From Echinococcus granulosus (taxonomy: Eukaryota > Platyhelminthes > Cestoda > Cyclophyllidea > Taeniidae): a stretch of DNA of 64,000 bases. Shown one piece after another: positions 50,758 to 64,000 of this stretch (the stretch's first letter is position 1; every line of letters begins with the position of its first letter). The stretch lies in contig NW_020170386.1 in assembly GCF_000524195.1 (NCBI RefSeq), forward strand, positions 1,078,105 through 1,142,104. Direction: 5' to 3'. The notes beneath the pieces are model-generated. The model had not been told where the DNA came from. It saw only the letters and a list, made by a program, of their open reading frames with translations, and did not search any database. The position numbers and the translations under genes are program-made.

Positions 50758-53700
50758 TTTTGCAAAAATCTAGCATTCTTCGATGGCTACAAGTTTAGTT
50801 CATGTGCCCTACTGGTTTGAGCCTTGATAAAAGAATGTACTTAGGGAATCATTCACGAATTTTGAAATACCGCCACTTCAGCAACCCAGTGAGCAGCCCT
50901 CCGAGAAATTACAAGCTTGTCGAGAATAAAACTTGATTGTTCAAAACCAAGGTCTTCCAAATCTCGGAATCATTGAGCGATTTGTCATATTTATTCGGTT
51001 TGAAAAAAGGCATCTCAATTTTAGCTTGCTACACTTCACTTTGGCACTCAATTCGAAGCTTACATTATTTTTAAGAATAAAAGCGGGCTTAATTGAAAGC
51101 CACTGCATATGTTAGGTAGCTTTTGCAGCCAAAAAGTACTGACGAAAAAAGGTTGCACCAACGGTTGCCGAGACTACAGGATTTCGTGAAGTATAACAGT
51201 AAAGAATTTTACGGTTTTATTAAGCCCCCCTCATTCAAAGCAACTGTAAATAAATAAATATGAATATTATTGCCCGCTTCGAATGTTTTATAAAGTTTCA
51301 CCTTTTCATTTACTAGAACGTTTAATTTTGGTAATATGTTGGGGTTAAGTGCGAATGTAGCCTGTCTACTCCGTTCGGAGCCAATGTTCTATTCACGCAT
51401 GAAACCTGACCCATTTCCAACACTTATGCTGCTCTTTGCTGTGTAACATACGCCCTTATTCTCACAGTGAAGAATGTCCTAAATTTTTGTGTACCCTTTC
51501 TGTACACATGTTACGTAGCTTTAAAGAAAAACACCAATTATCAAATACTCACAGTTCTGACCAATTCGAAGATGCGAAACTCCTAATATGGGTGGCCATT
51601 TCTACAACTTCTCAGCGTCTTTATTAGTTACAGCGAGTGTAGTCTTTAGCATTAGAATGGCACGCATACTGCCTTTTAAGCGTCTAATTTTATGCTTTTT
51701 TTTCCCGGACTAAATATCTAAGAATATTAACTGAAAAATAGGATCCTACTTGTGAACAAACAGATTATTTAACATTTAAATTTTGGAGATCACCAGCTCA
51801 AGGTGGTGCTAAACTGTGTTGAACATTTTGGAGTCGTTCCAAATGACACCTAAGCAAATAATAGCTCAATTAATCATAATGAGCGCTTGGTTTAATTTAA
51901 TGTTAATTTTTTTGAGGCGATCACTATATTACAAAGAAATATTAACCAAAGTAAGAATTGCGAAAATTACGGTCACCGGGATGAAATACGCACTTTTATG
52001 GCATAAACCCGCAACTCAGCTCACGACAGATGAGAATTTTGCAATCATAAAGAGGTCAGGGTAAGTAAGAGGGACGTCGATGACTGCTGAAGAACGAGTA
52101 AAGTGTACTTCTATCACATCAAAGTTGGCATAACAAATATTTGCATTGACACCAATTTTATCTAAGCCAACTATTACTAAACAAAAAATAATTGTGGAAA
52201 TTAGCTCTTTTTATTCATACTACGCTGTAACAGTGAGACAATGGCCTTTGTGCAATCATTCGAGTACAGAGCAACTCAATGCTGCCTTATATGTAGACAA
52301 CCGCCTTATTTATATCTGAAGTGCATACTGAGCATGAGTAACCAGGAAAAAAATGAAAAGTATTCCAACTTAAAGGCTACTAATGCGTTCTTACATGGTA
52401 GTGCATCATAGCAAATCGGTTCGATTTAAAGAGGGGTTGTATGAAACCTCGCTATCTCTTAACAAAACCTCACCACCCTCCACACATACTCTTTTAGGCG
52501 CTTTGCTTGCACCATACACAGCATGAAGTTTCAACCACGATTGGGAACGGAAAGCGGAATAAGAATGGCAGATGGTATAAATTCGCGGAGCGTGTTCAAT
52601 TTTAGCCGTAGGATAAAAAGCGATTGGTATTTACTCTTGTACAAGAATGCAAGTAATTGAAAGGCGATGACATTAAAATTAAAATTGCTAGGTCTTTTTC
52701 ATATTCGCTCTCTATTTCTTAACTATTTAATCGGAAAGTTCATAGCTGCAATTTTCACATTGCCGGTAATAAAATCAGATAAAATCAAAGTGTCTTAGGT
52801 ATGGCCTGTATCTGCTATCTGATTGCATATTTCATTTTTACGACCCAACTCACAATAAGTAGTGCGGTTCAAACCAAAATTGGCAAAAAAAATTTGCAAC
52901 TTATTTTGCTCACATGTGATTTAACCGAACTCAAATGACTCGCACTTTCTACTAATTTAAACGCAATTTTTATAGGACCCCCAAGTAGCCATCAAAAGCT
53001 TTCCCAAACCAGCTTAATAAGCATGCAATACATTTTACTTGCTAAAAACATTAATTCGAAATATTTTAAATCTTTAATGACGCAAAATATTACGGAGAGA
53101 CTTAAACAGACGCCCCAGAAATAGGTTTTATTGCCATCCAAAAGAGTCAATAAGTGAGTCTCAAAAAGAATGCAGATAAGCGTATCACCACAAAGTGCAA
53201 AAGAGCGATATCACGTGAGCACCATAATAATGACTATGTACTTCCAGTTTATGATCACCATATTTTATGGCACGACTTAATCCAACTCTGAATCACTAAT
53301 TAGGCTATCATGGCTACATTATAAAATAAATTTAAAGTGCAAATGCTTTTTCAAATGCGCACGGCGGATTTGCAAAGCATTTGTTTTTTATTTGATAGCT
53401 AAACATTGTCAAATACCTATTTTGAACGATAAATGGTGAGCAATAAGTGGAGGCGGAAAATTATACCAACGGCATGTAGGCTACTTTCTAGTCGCATACT
53501 GCACAGTGGAGGTATATATTATCAGTGGCATTTTAATGATAGGATTGATTTTCCGTTAATCCTATAACTAAATTTATTTACTATTTTTTTGCATTTTTGG
53601 CAAAATATTTTACGCGTGCCGTTTCCAGCAATATAAATTATAGGAACTGAGATTTTATAAATGAACTGCTATTTATAATTCGCTCCCATAGAATTTAAAT

Positions 53701-55581
53701 CACTACAGTACCTTACCGATTAATAACCCATTTCTACTTAAATAAAATAGTAGAATCAAATGGTTAAAGACTGATTAAAAATATCTGTAGTTTTTGGTGT
53801 TTTATTGCGTATATTCGGGAAGCACGAGAGTTTGTAAGTTCCACATCCAGGATAGTTTCCGATTTCCATAAGGACACACAGACCTCCTAATATGTTCTAG
53901 CAGCCATTATTTTACTTGCTTGTGCAGTCCGAAGGAGGGTTTTAAGAAAATGCTAGTGAAGCAAATATTGGTATAATAAACCTTCAAGAAAACCTTTTTA
54001 AGAAGATTACGTGCCTAAAGTGAACCCTTTACGAGAAAAACTGGCAAGTTGAATGGCATAGTTAGAAATATGTATCTTATCCTGGGTTGATATAACTAGT
54101 TCAAAAACTGTACCGTTATCGTACTGATATTATCTTGTGTGCTTCCGAATATGTCATGATGGTGAAGACGAATAAAGTCAAATATACTTAATTAAATAGA
54201 TGATCATTGTAACCAACCTTCAATGATACTAACCATTAATTTGATTGTAATTTCGATTGCTTTGCAGGCCGACGAAAATCATAATAGCAAAATAACGACT
54301 ACATTTCCATCTCTCACCGATCGGTTCTACAGTTACTAAGATATGTTAAAACTAATTCACGAAACTGCAGCGAGAATCAACACATGCTAATAAACACCGT
54401 TGGCACCAATTTCGTAAGGGTAACTGAGCATGTTTGCACGTCTTTTGTATCAGCTCCACTAAATCTGAAATAGGATCATAACCCCTGCTTATTCCAGCCA
54501 AACAGGCCAAAGTCTCTGAAGTACCCTTTAGTTTTGTTTTTGAAGTACAATTAATTATAGTAATTTATGTCTAATACCATGTATGTAGCTGCGGTGCACA
54601 TTATTCTATTCTGTCATCCTAAAAATAACTCCCAGATGATCATTTAAATTGGGTTAAATCAGATTTGGATAACTGAATTAGTGCTTTTCCCAAGTACCGC
54701 TTTATTGCCATACTCTCACAAAATCTGTAGAACCCGTCAAAAAAGACGATTTAAAACAAATAAATGCCTATTTTCCTTATGATGATGGTTTTTACGTAAA
54801 TTCACTAAAATAAATATTTCTGGGAGGTGGTTTTGATGCCATAATTTCTGCTGGATAAATACAAAATTTTCAATATCTTTCAACACAAAATCTTGAACCC
54901 ATTTTTTGGAAATCACTTAAAAACATCTCGGTCTTCGCCAAATAGCCCAACGGTTGCACCAACGGATTTTGCAGCATCTTTTTCAAATCCACTGGTAAAT
55001 CAAATTTTCGGAACATCCAAATACCAAAGGGTGCGTTACTCATCCGTCGTCTGTAATAATTCATGACATTTTGACAGGTATTTCATTTTCAGGAGCAATT
55101 TGTATTTGCATTTTCATGCTAATTTTCATCCAGTTAGTTGGCGCAAGCAAACTCTTAGTAATTATAAAGCGCAGACTGTTTATAGTATAGCCAGTTCGAA
55201 AATAACATGGAGACACTGTTATCTACTAAGACGGACACCGTGAAATATGCATCTGAAGAGCGCACGGTTGTCACTCTGTTGCACATAAACAGAACCCAAT
55301 CAAGCATTGAAAGTTATCCTTTTTTTGGTTTCACTTAACTGTCAGGCAGTGAATATATATTACTTGACTAATAAATAAGTTCAGCTCAGCAACATTACCA
55401 TTTTGGAGCTAGCGCGGAGCACATTGTAAAGGGTCATTACTTTCAAGTTAATGCTATGCTTCCGCCTTTACCTTTGTAACAATTTCTTACCTCTGGGTTG
55501 CCTTAAAGAGAAAGGTATTATTAGTGCTTAAAGAAAAACTTGATTACTTGGTGATTTAGTACTGTGGTATACTTTGCATAC

Positions 55582-55599
55582 ATATATATATATATATAT
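55582..55599. repeat. (AT)9 microsatellite
   Basis: An uninterrupted run of nine AT units in an AT-rich spacer. Confidence 0.95.
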
Positions 55600-56204
55600 T
55601 TGTGCACAAAGTCATCCACAAGGTTGTCTTCCATTCGAAAGGCATTTACAACAACGGAAAGTCTACTCTATTTAACAGCAAAAGGTTTGGTTTATTAAGA
55701 TATGCATTAATGGTCAGCCTGATCGACTGGTGTTACCAAGTTTAACGAAAGCAGTTGAAAGTATAATAAAGTGTACATTCTTTAATGATATCCTATGCTA
55801 CATCACAAACATCCATTGGATTTGTCAAATTACGAGCATCATATATAGAAGTTAATCTTTAAACGAGACTAAGTGTTTTGAAGAAACGGGCGCCATGACA
55901 AAGTGATAATCGATTTTTGCGATAAAAGTCCACCCCAGCTGAATAAAAAATTGCATTTAAGTCTCCACAACATGCCTGGCTTCCTTTAAAGGTTTCCTTT
56001 CTACGTATTTCAAACTTATTCCCAACAAAAAATACATATTTTGCATAAATTTAATACTGCTTTAAATGTAAATGGAGTGAGCACAAGTCTCGCGTCAGGT
56101 AATTAAACAACAATCACTGTTAGAAAAAGAACTAAGAAGCACAGCCATTAAGGAACTTAATAAAACGAATCAGGAGTGGACGTCGATTATTGTAGTGATG
56201 CTAA

Positions 56205-58171
56205 TCAATTCTCAGGCTTGGTCCAGGTGATGACCTTTGTCTGCGAGGTAGTGTCAGACTCAAGCACAATGTCGGATTGTGAGGACAAGTGTAGCAGTGG
56301 TGAGATGGCACTGATGATGCTGCTGAAGAGGTGCGGATTGTTGTTCTCCTCTGCAGCGAGAATCTCCTTCAGTCGCACCTGCTCCACCCTCGACTGCTCA
56401 CATATAGGACAAGCCGTCTTCATCACTGGTAGTCCAGCCTAATCGAAATAGTGTCAAAGTTTTCATATGCCCATTTAAATGGGTCTTCATCATAATGACA
56501 TTTGTTCTCAAGTAAAGATGGCATTTTCCAATTTTATTTACGGGAGCCATAATGTACCATTCAAAGTGTACTTTTGATAATTAAATTCCGATTTTTGAGT
56601 TCAAATTCGTCAATGAAATAAAACGGTTTTAAGCATCAGAGTTACTCTAAAATTAAGTGAATGAAATCAGGACCGAGCTCTGAAATCAAATGTCTTTAAG
56701 CATACAGCTTGTGTCATCAACCTGGATAGGGTAACGGCCCTATTCCTGATAATCGGTCTTGTATGGTTCACTCAGTGGATAGCCGCATGTGCTAAAGTTT
56801 TGAAATCATTTCCAAATTGAAGTTAACCTTTAAGTCATATCGAATGGTTGCCTTAATTTAGTAGCGTGTGTCAATTCCAACTCATCTGAGCCTACCTAAT
56901 TGTTAGAAAGAAATAGCATTTATGTTTACTGCTTTGACGGCAAGAAAATTAATCTACTATCTGTGAGCTATCACTAAAGAATGACAGCAGTTTCAGAAGA
57001 CTTAGACTCCTTGAAGAACTTACGGTTTTGACAAATTCTGCTATAGTCTTCTCTCGGCAAAATGCGAGCGGACGTATTAAGCGTAGATTGAGATCTCTAT
57101 AATAATTAACGAATTCCCCGTAATCAGTTATTTTGACTTTTTGATGTAAGGATGGACAAGTCAACGTATATAATGAGTCCTGGGTGTAAAATTAGGGCAA
57201 AATAAGATCAAAAAGCAGAAATGGAAACGCATTTCTGCCATTAATATGTTCTAATGCAGTTAAAATATTTTGATGAACTTTAGTTCGACAAATCTAAAGA
57301 CCTCATATATTTCCTATTTTGGGGTACAAAAGAAAAATGAAACAAATCTTACTTTAGTTCAACATTTGCCTCCATTGTTTGAATGCTTCCATTGTTAAAC
57401 ACAGACGACAGAAAGCTGGAACGCAATGGAAACACACCATTTATCTGCATATTAATGGCTACCGTTTAAGCCATGAGGTGAGGAATGGATCTTATCGGCA
57501 TACCTAGCTGCCATTTCATCGAGGTTTTGAGCGAGAGCAAGAACGGTGTATCCGTATCTCCTGGCGACGTTATAGATAACTTTCTGCTTTAAACTCGAGC
57601 AGAGATCCAGTGAGTGTGAGCAGTAGTGATTCATATCTAGAATTCGGCATTCATAAATCATTCGAGGGGTTCAAAGTTCTTTGCAAAAATGCAAATCATA
57701 GGCAAATCAAACCTGCCTAGAGATGAACCTAAGGTTCTATCACTGTAGCTGTTTTAAATTACTCTGAGGTTTCCAGCCACTAATCTGATTAAGAATGGCT
57801 GATAATTTAATACAAATCAGAGTTTATAGGATTTACACTATTCATAATCATCCCAAGTAAGTTTTCCAAATATGCATTCGTTTGCAATTCCAAAGGCGAT
57901 TATTTAACTCACCTTGTTTTTCATAGTAATGTGTCACTCCTAGTGCCTTGAGATAATTAACCAAGGGGAGTAAATCATAGTTCTCATAAGCTAGGGCAAC
58001 AACGACTGCTCCCATATCAAAGACGCCTTTGCCTCCAGGATCTGGATTTTCTCGTTGAAGTATTTCCTGGTAGGCATGCAAGCAGTGCAAAAGCGCCATA
58101 GAAGATTTACCACCAGAAAGGTGTACGAGAATCCTGTCGCCAGGATGGATCATGGAGAAGAGACGAAGCGC
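56205..58171 (-). CDS. TtcA-like PP-loop protein (tRNA 2-thiolation family), N-terminus not found
   Basis: TtcA makes 2-thiocytidine at tRNA position 32, using ATP through a PP-loop and an iron-sulphur cluster. Five exons join in phase: 57913-58171, 57504-57636, 57353-57415, 57024-57096 and 56205-56438 (TGA), about 253 residues; E. coli TtcA has 311. In order: MIHPGDRILVHLSGGKSS (PP-loop), LCSSLKQKVIYNVARRYGY, LALAQNLDEMA, LIRPLAFCREKTIAEF, then LPVMKTACPICEQ with a helical tail, matching TtcA along its length. Changes stand out: the PP-loop reads SGGKSS where TtcA has SGGKDS, the HHRDD-type motif reads QNLDE, and only one cysteine of the first CxxC remains in register, while CPIC is kept. 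Exon 1 begins at an acceptor (TTCTCTTGGTAG), so a short upstream exon is probably missing, though M at 58153 could start. No CTU1 N-terminal zinc fingers are seen. Confidence 0.8.
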
Positions 58172-61100
58172 CTACCAAGAGAAGAGCCCAAATCTTTATC
58201 CCATTCAGCACTACAAAATATTTTGATTTCTTTGCTCATTAGAAAAGCCTCAAGGTTAACAACCTTACTTACTTTTGGTTTACCGACAGCGCATCAGTAA
58301 TGGATAAGTTTATTCACCTGGAGCGATAAGATAGGTTCCCATAATTTGTGTTTGAATTTATCAAATAGGATAGTATGCTACGAAATGGGGAAGCCAAATC
58401 ATCAGGCCGCTTTCCAATTTACTAGTGGCATCAACTAGGGAGCAGATTTTTCGATGGGACTCATTGATAAGGCACATTCACTGCACGCTATAATCCTGTG
58501 TGATGCTAAGATTTATACTTAAAAATGGATTAGATGTGCAGTGTCTCATGCGATAAGTGTCCGAGTTTTCGGAATCAAGAAATTTGCAAATAGTACGAAG
58601 TGCATTGTCAATTTTCAATTGTATGGCATTAATTGAACAACAGCTACCTACAGTACTGCATGCTGGGAATACTGCCACTTCGGAAATGACTAAGATATCA
58701 TGCAGGTAATGATAATTGAGCTTGATAAGAGGAGACGAACTGTGACGATCTTTGTTCAAGTCCCATTTGATTAGCAAGTTGAAATGTACGTGGTCTGCAT
58801 GCTTCACGCTATAGGAACATAAGCATTATCACGTCTTAAGAGTATTATTATGTTTGTTGGCCGATAAAAACAGACGCGGTAACAATTGGAAAGAATAGGC
58901 TGCTCCAAGCGGGCAATATTATGGCTTGTTTGCTTTCGCATAACTGCCCTTCTTACTTACTATACTTTTTAGCTTAATTGCATAACTGAAATGCAAACTA
59001 ACACTAAATGTGTTAACTAAGCACAATTCATTCATTATCATGTAACCACTGATTATCTTAATTTTGGAGAAATTGAAACGACCTTAAGGTTTGGAGTAAC
59101 TTGCGGCTGTCGTGTTAGTTCAAAAGCTGTTCATTTTACTACAACTCACCGACAGTGTGGCATGCTTCAATAATTCATGGCGTATAAAGTAATGCATTAG
59201 TTAGTTTTTACGCCAGTAATCTCAGTTATGGAGAACTAAGGTTTTATATATGGTATTGTAAAAAAGTAAGACTGACTGCATATTTCTTGTTTGGATGAAA
59301 ATTGTGCTGATTTTAGCCTCTTCCAGAGCCCAAAAACTGGCACCACCGTGGGTTTTGTACAATCGACCGACGCATAACGAAATGGATGTCTCAGTTTTTA
59401 ATTGGACCATAAGCCTATCAACCACAAATTCGCTAAATTTACAAAATTTCATATACTTAGCTGTAAACCTAACATGTACTCCTTAGAATCGAATCGTGAT
59501 TCCACAAAACACGACGTAATAATAACACCAATAGACAATTTGAACTGGGCAACCAACTACATTTGAAAGGCATTTCAGGCGCTTTCATTTCTGTACATCG
59601 CTAGGAGTAAAATATTGCACAAAAAGTGGTGCCACCAAATACATCTCATTAAGTATAACCTCCACATTTGATCTTTATTCTAAGATTCATTGATGTCACG
59701 CAAAATGGTTTACTCTGCCTATACGAAGAGTGCGATTCGAATGACGCTTATGTGCTGAAGCGATTTGTTTTAATACTGCTTGTTCGAACACGAAGTTACT
59801 GGAGAGGGAAAAGGAAGTGTTGACAATGCCTTCCCTTATTAATTAGTCATTTTCATGATCCGTTTAATCTCAAAAAGGGGAGTTTCATTAAAGCAATGTT
59901 TTTTTGCCAGTGCATCATTCAAGAAGCTCACCCATTCAAGCCTTGACTGCGTGTAGGTAAGCTAAGACTGGAATCAAATGCGTGACATTAATGGAAGCGA
60001 CTTGTTTATATCGCTACACCGTTACCTCGACCGATGTCCGTGTTTCTAGTAGCTAAATTAGTAAACAGCGGGGTACTAATATTACCTACAATTTGGGCTA
60101 GTAAAAATAAATGTTGTCGGTGTGGCATAAAGGATCACGAAGCCATGGCACACAGTTAAAAGTCTAACCAAATAAGAGATAAAAAACGTCTACGTTTCCG
60201 ATAGACTGCCACGTTAAATAAACATCAATACATAAATTCAAAGCCAGACATCACCATCAGAACTCGAATAAAATATAACTAGTAATGACTATCTCGAAAC
60301 ATCCTTTCAAATTTTAGAAGGCGATTGCAAAACTTGATTAACAGACCAGATGAAAATAGTTTTGCAAAAAATTGGTCAGTCATACCACAAAAAGCCACTT
60401 TGTATAAATCCAGTCTTTCAAATGACCAAAAGTCCCTATTCTAACACTGCAATTCAATGAGCACGTGATAGCTCAATACTCAGGTTGGCACACGGTTTAG
60501 GCAGTTTTACTAACTCGATGATTAAGAACGTTCGACTGGTATTAATGGGCCAGAGAAATATCCTAAAATAGTACATATTCGTCTCCTTTGATATAGCAAT
60601 ACAATGTGACCTAATAAATCTGTTTATCCAATTAATTCTTTAAACCGGTGAAACTTTCATGCCTCGTTTACTTCGCGTGTCTTATGTACCGCTATTGGAT
60701 GGAAATGCAGCCAGGAAAGTTAATAAAAAGGCTTATTATTCTAAACAGGAGGCAACATTCTGAGGCTTACGCAAATTTTTGGGAAATGGGCAAATAGTGC
60801 ATTTTCAGATCATAGTAAATACCCCCAGCAAAAGACTCCCAAGCAAATTTGAATACCGAATTAAGTACTATTCATACTTTGCAAATTAAGTAGAAACTAC
60901 ACTGTGATAAAAATAAAGCACACAAATCCTAGCGGTTAGGGCAAATGGTTTTGTGCGAAAAAAAACAGCCTTGACATCGACAAAGGGTCTGTCGCGAATG
61001 CACAGCGGGTTAAGGATTAGTGTTAGAAATAAAGAACATCTGTGCAGCGAAGTGGTTAGTCAAATACTGTTAGCATATTTTTTAGCCAGGATCACAAAGC

Positions 61101-64000
61101 CCTTCTTTCTCTATCCGTACAGCGGCATATTAGCGGTGCCTACAAAGTGACCAATAAAGGTTACATTACTAAGTGCTCATAGGTAAGCAGCAATGCAATG
61201 GTACACCAGCGCAACCTGCTGCTGTTGCGCAAACCTTCATATGAAATACAGAGTTTAGATCTAGTAAAATGGTACCATGTTCGGCAAAGCAAGTGGGTAT
61301 TGGGTTGGATAGCTTGACCGAAAGGGAACTTACAGTGATGGTATTAACGACCACGGACGTGGCTGAACAAATGCAAAAGCGTAACATCGGTGTGCATACA
61401 AGTATTCACATTACAATTATTTTGATACAGGGTGTTTAATCAACTTGGCAGCAAAATACACAGGGAGATCCATCGCTCAGATTATCTCGCATTCTATTGT
61501 GCAGGAAGAAGAGATAGCGTTTCTTGTATTTTTAATGAACTAAAGATCGTATGAAAGACATCGACCTTCTCAGTTTATTGCTTCTAACAGTGGAATTTAA
61601 CAAACTAACATTGATTATTTTTTAGGCAATCGCTTAGTTTTGTGCAGATCATTTTGTTTAAGGCTCTGCCACCGTCTCTCTCATCAGCCTAGTGTAGTGT
61701 CCCTAGACCAGAATTATTCGTTTATTCTTAACCCCTCTGATTGAGAGAAAACTTTGGGTAAGTCGTCGACTAAATGCAACACATAAAACTTTAAAAAGTA
61801 GGGGAATATCAATTTGTTTTAGCCCTTTAGTTCCACATTTGCATGTTCACCGAGAGCTGCTGCGCTGCCAGCGAGCCGACGCTAAACTATAGAAGACACA
61901 CTCCGCAAAATCACACTAGGAGTTATTTGCGTTTGATAATTAGGCTGTAGAAACAGTTGCACATACATGAAAGAATTGATTGGGTGAAATTAGAAGGCCA
62001 CTTTTCTATTCTTTACTTACAACAGTACGTTTTCCTGAATTTTCTCTAACACAATTTCATTTCTGCAATAAATACTTATGATTTCATTATGCAAGGAAAA
62101 ATGAAATATCGCAGATAATTTAACGCTGGCTCTGTAACTGTTTGAACGCTTTGCGTGTTTGGATTCGGAGAAACTGATTGACTCACACATTAAAATTTCT
62201 CAGTCGTAATTGCTCATTGCGTAATTTGGGTAATATTAATGAGCATGGGAATTTTATGTTTTATCTAATTAACTAAAAACAATCTTATTTTCACCCTTTA
62301 ATATAACTTTTAAAAAAGGAACTGTGAGCGCAAATGTACCTGATTCCACTTATCACTGTAAAGCCTATATAACATGGACTCCTGTTCATTGTAAAGTGGA
62401 GAACGCCGGTAATTCTGAAAGGTGTCGGATTTATCACACTTTAACGTTCTTCGCAGTTTCAACAAATTAATGAAAAGCGGTGAGATGGCCCCCGAGAATG
62501 ATGCAACGGAAAACAAAATTAGTCAATGAGAAATAAACGCAGATTCACGATTATTGAAGTCGTGAAATTAGTAAAGTTAAAATGAACTTTCTACTTGAAA
62601 CTTGCTATACACCCTGTATTAGAATGAAGAGATTGTTTTTGGTTATGTTTTCGGGAGAATATAAGGAAATAGATCCGCTTTAAGCAATTGCTCAGCCCAA
62701 GGTGACCAAATGAAGTTAAGAAACTGTCGTTCGGTAAACACTAATTGATTATCCTCTTTTAAGCCTAATTATACCTTTTTCGGACGAAAATTTTGACACT
62801 TGCTAAAATCATTTTGTGACATTATTATATACACAAGGATCAAAACAAGTAAGTGCTCCTAGTCCAACATGGATTTATTGTATTGGCGAGTGTAGACTGA
62901 AAAGATTCAAAGTAAAGGCAATATAGCACTCGTATTAGGCGAGCCGATGAAGTCTTAAGTTAGGGGTCCCTTAACCAAATGGATGGAGGATGTAAATTAG
63001 CCTAGTACTAATAAGGCTACCTTTTCCTCCTTTAGTCCAGGAATTTCACCTTCAGATGAATTTGATGTGTCAGGATTCTGTAACAACACGGATTTTTTCA
63101 ATACCAAGTAAATGAATTTGTACTCTGTTTGAATAACAAACCATCTAGCTATTATCTTACGATAGCCATGTTTATTTCAACTTCAGGGCAAATTTTCTAG
63201 TTTGATCGATCACCCGGAAGGTGAGTAAAAAGCGACAGTCATCAATCATTTTTGCAATTTTAACTGACAAATGTTCGTTCCATGTATTTGCAGGATTAGC
63301 GCACAATTGTGTAGTAAGGTTAAATTAAATTAAACCAGTGTATATGAAGCTTTGATGAGAGGCAATTCGATAATAATGAATCATTTGGCACGAGTGCCTC
63401 GCCTACCCTAATGGGATTAAATTGAATGTGTTGGTTCAATTAATAATTATTCTTAAGTGAAACAATCAACTGTGGGAATAAAAGTAAAAAGATTGGCTCC
63501 CTAATTCTGTCATCTTTTCTTTTTAATGAGTCAAAATAACACCAACAACATATCAGAGGGCCCGAAGGTTTGAGTATTGGAACAGACCAAGAAATTTCTG
63601 GTAAAACCGAGTAACCTCGATCCTACTGAAATAACATAATAATTCTATCGCAAGATCGCATGATTTGGATCAACTGACTTTAAAATTATCCTTGTCGACC
63701 CTACTGTCAAGCATCTGTGCATAAAACTTAAAAATTTGCTATCTTGCATTCAAATTGCATTTCAAAATATTGCTAATAAACAGCCTCACTTGTCATTAAA
63801 ATTATTTTGGTATTTAAACATTGCTTCCTTACCGTTTGCAAGATTATTTAGATTCAAATCTATGATTATTGATCAAGAATGTTAACGTGATTAAAGAAAT
63901 AAGTTACATTATTTGCTGAAATAATTTAAGCATAGTTTACCTAACCGACCACTTGTAAGTTATTTCTTTGTGAACGTTATCCAAAGTAATGCCTAAAACG
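58172..64000. other. AT-rich region, no gene recognised
   Basis: This stretch should contain the promoter and any missing first exon of the TtcA-like gene (- strand). A - strand open frame at 62310-62516 ends near a donor-like CAG|GTACAT in phase 0, the phase needed, but its sequence does not resemble the TtcA N-terminus and I do not join it. Nothing else is supportable. Confidence 0.4.

Larger units (their letters stand above)
50379..56204. other. AT-rich intergenic region
   Basis: No open frame here has flanking splice sites or a recognisable product. The segment ends with the 3' UTR of the TtcA-like gene on the - strand. The only simple repeat is (AT)9 at 55582-55599. Confidence 0.5.

Noticed and set aside
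56949..57164. TtcA exon 4 extended upstream to the acceptor near 57190
   Set aside because: The longer version starts in the wrong phase for the preceding exon and would give a stop. The acceptor ending at 57097 fits the phase and the TtcA alignment.
62310..62516. Possible first exon of the TtcA-like gene
   Set aside because: Donor weak, 4 kb away, and no resemblance to TtcA N-termini.

Overview
The window is a piece of eukaryotic nuclear genome, most likely from a parasitic flatworm and probably a cestode. All recognisable genes are animal families split by GT-AG introns. The introns mix ultra-short ones (26, 35, 36, 40 and 45 nt) with ones of several kilobases, and the spacers are AT-rich and mostly unique. 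The flatworm assignment is inference from gene structure and protein divergence. I see no bacterial, viral or CRISPR features. A 100-N scaffold gap lies at 36056-36155.

The left third (1-22.6 kb) is gene-dense and almost entirely on the + strand. It holds the 3' end of a filamin gene (equivalent to the end of repeat 18 through the dimerisation repeat 24 of human filamin A), a complete 8-exon F-box/leucine-rich-repeat gene with an N-terminal zinc-ribbon-like motif, the CCR4-NOT subunit CNOT3, and the E2 enzyme UBE2H. UBE2H contains an apparent 26-nt intron. A cysteine-rich exon of unknown family lies on the - strand between the F-box gene and CNOT3.

The middle (22.6-39.7 kb) is gene-poor except for ribosomal protein L4 on the - strand, whose first intron directly follows the ATG. 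A few exon-like fragments here are listed at low confidence.

The right part holds two reconstructed genes. At 39.7-50.4 kb (+) four exons join in frame into a predicted secreted, GPI-anchored protein of about 345 residues with twelve cysteines outside the signal region; I do not recognise its family. At 56.2-58.2 kb (-) five exons encode a TtcA-like PP-loop protein (tRNA 2-thiolation family), unusual for an animal and altered at several catalytic positions. The rest, 50.4-56.2 and 58.2-64 kb, shows nothing I can call a gene.

The genes do not form an operon or shared pathway. Cytoskeleton (filamin), ubiquitin system (F-box/LRR, UBE2H), mRNA deadenylation (CNOT3), translation (RPL4) and tRNA modification (TtcA-like) are simply neighbours. 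Exon borders were read by eye from splice consensus, phase matching and remembered family alignments; no search or transcript data were available.
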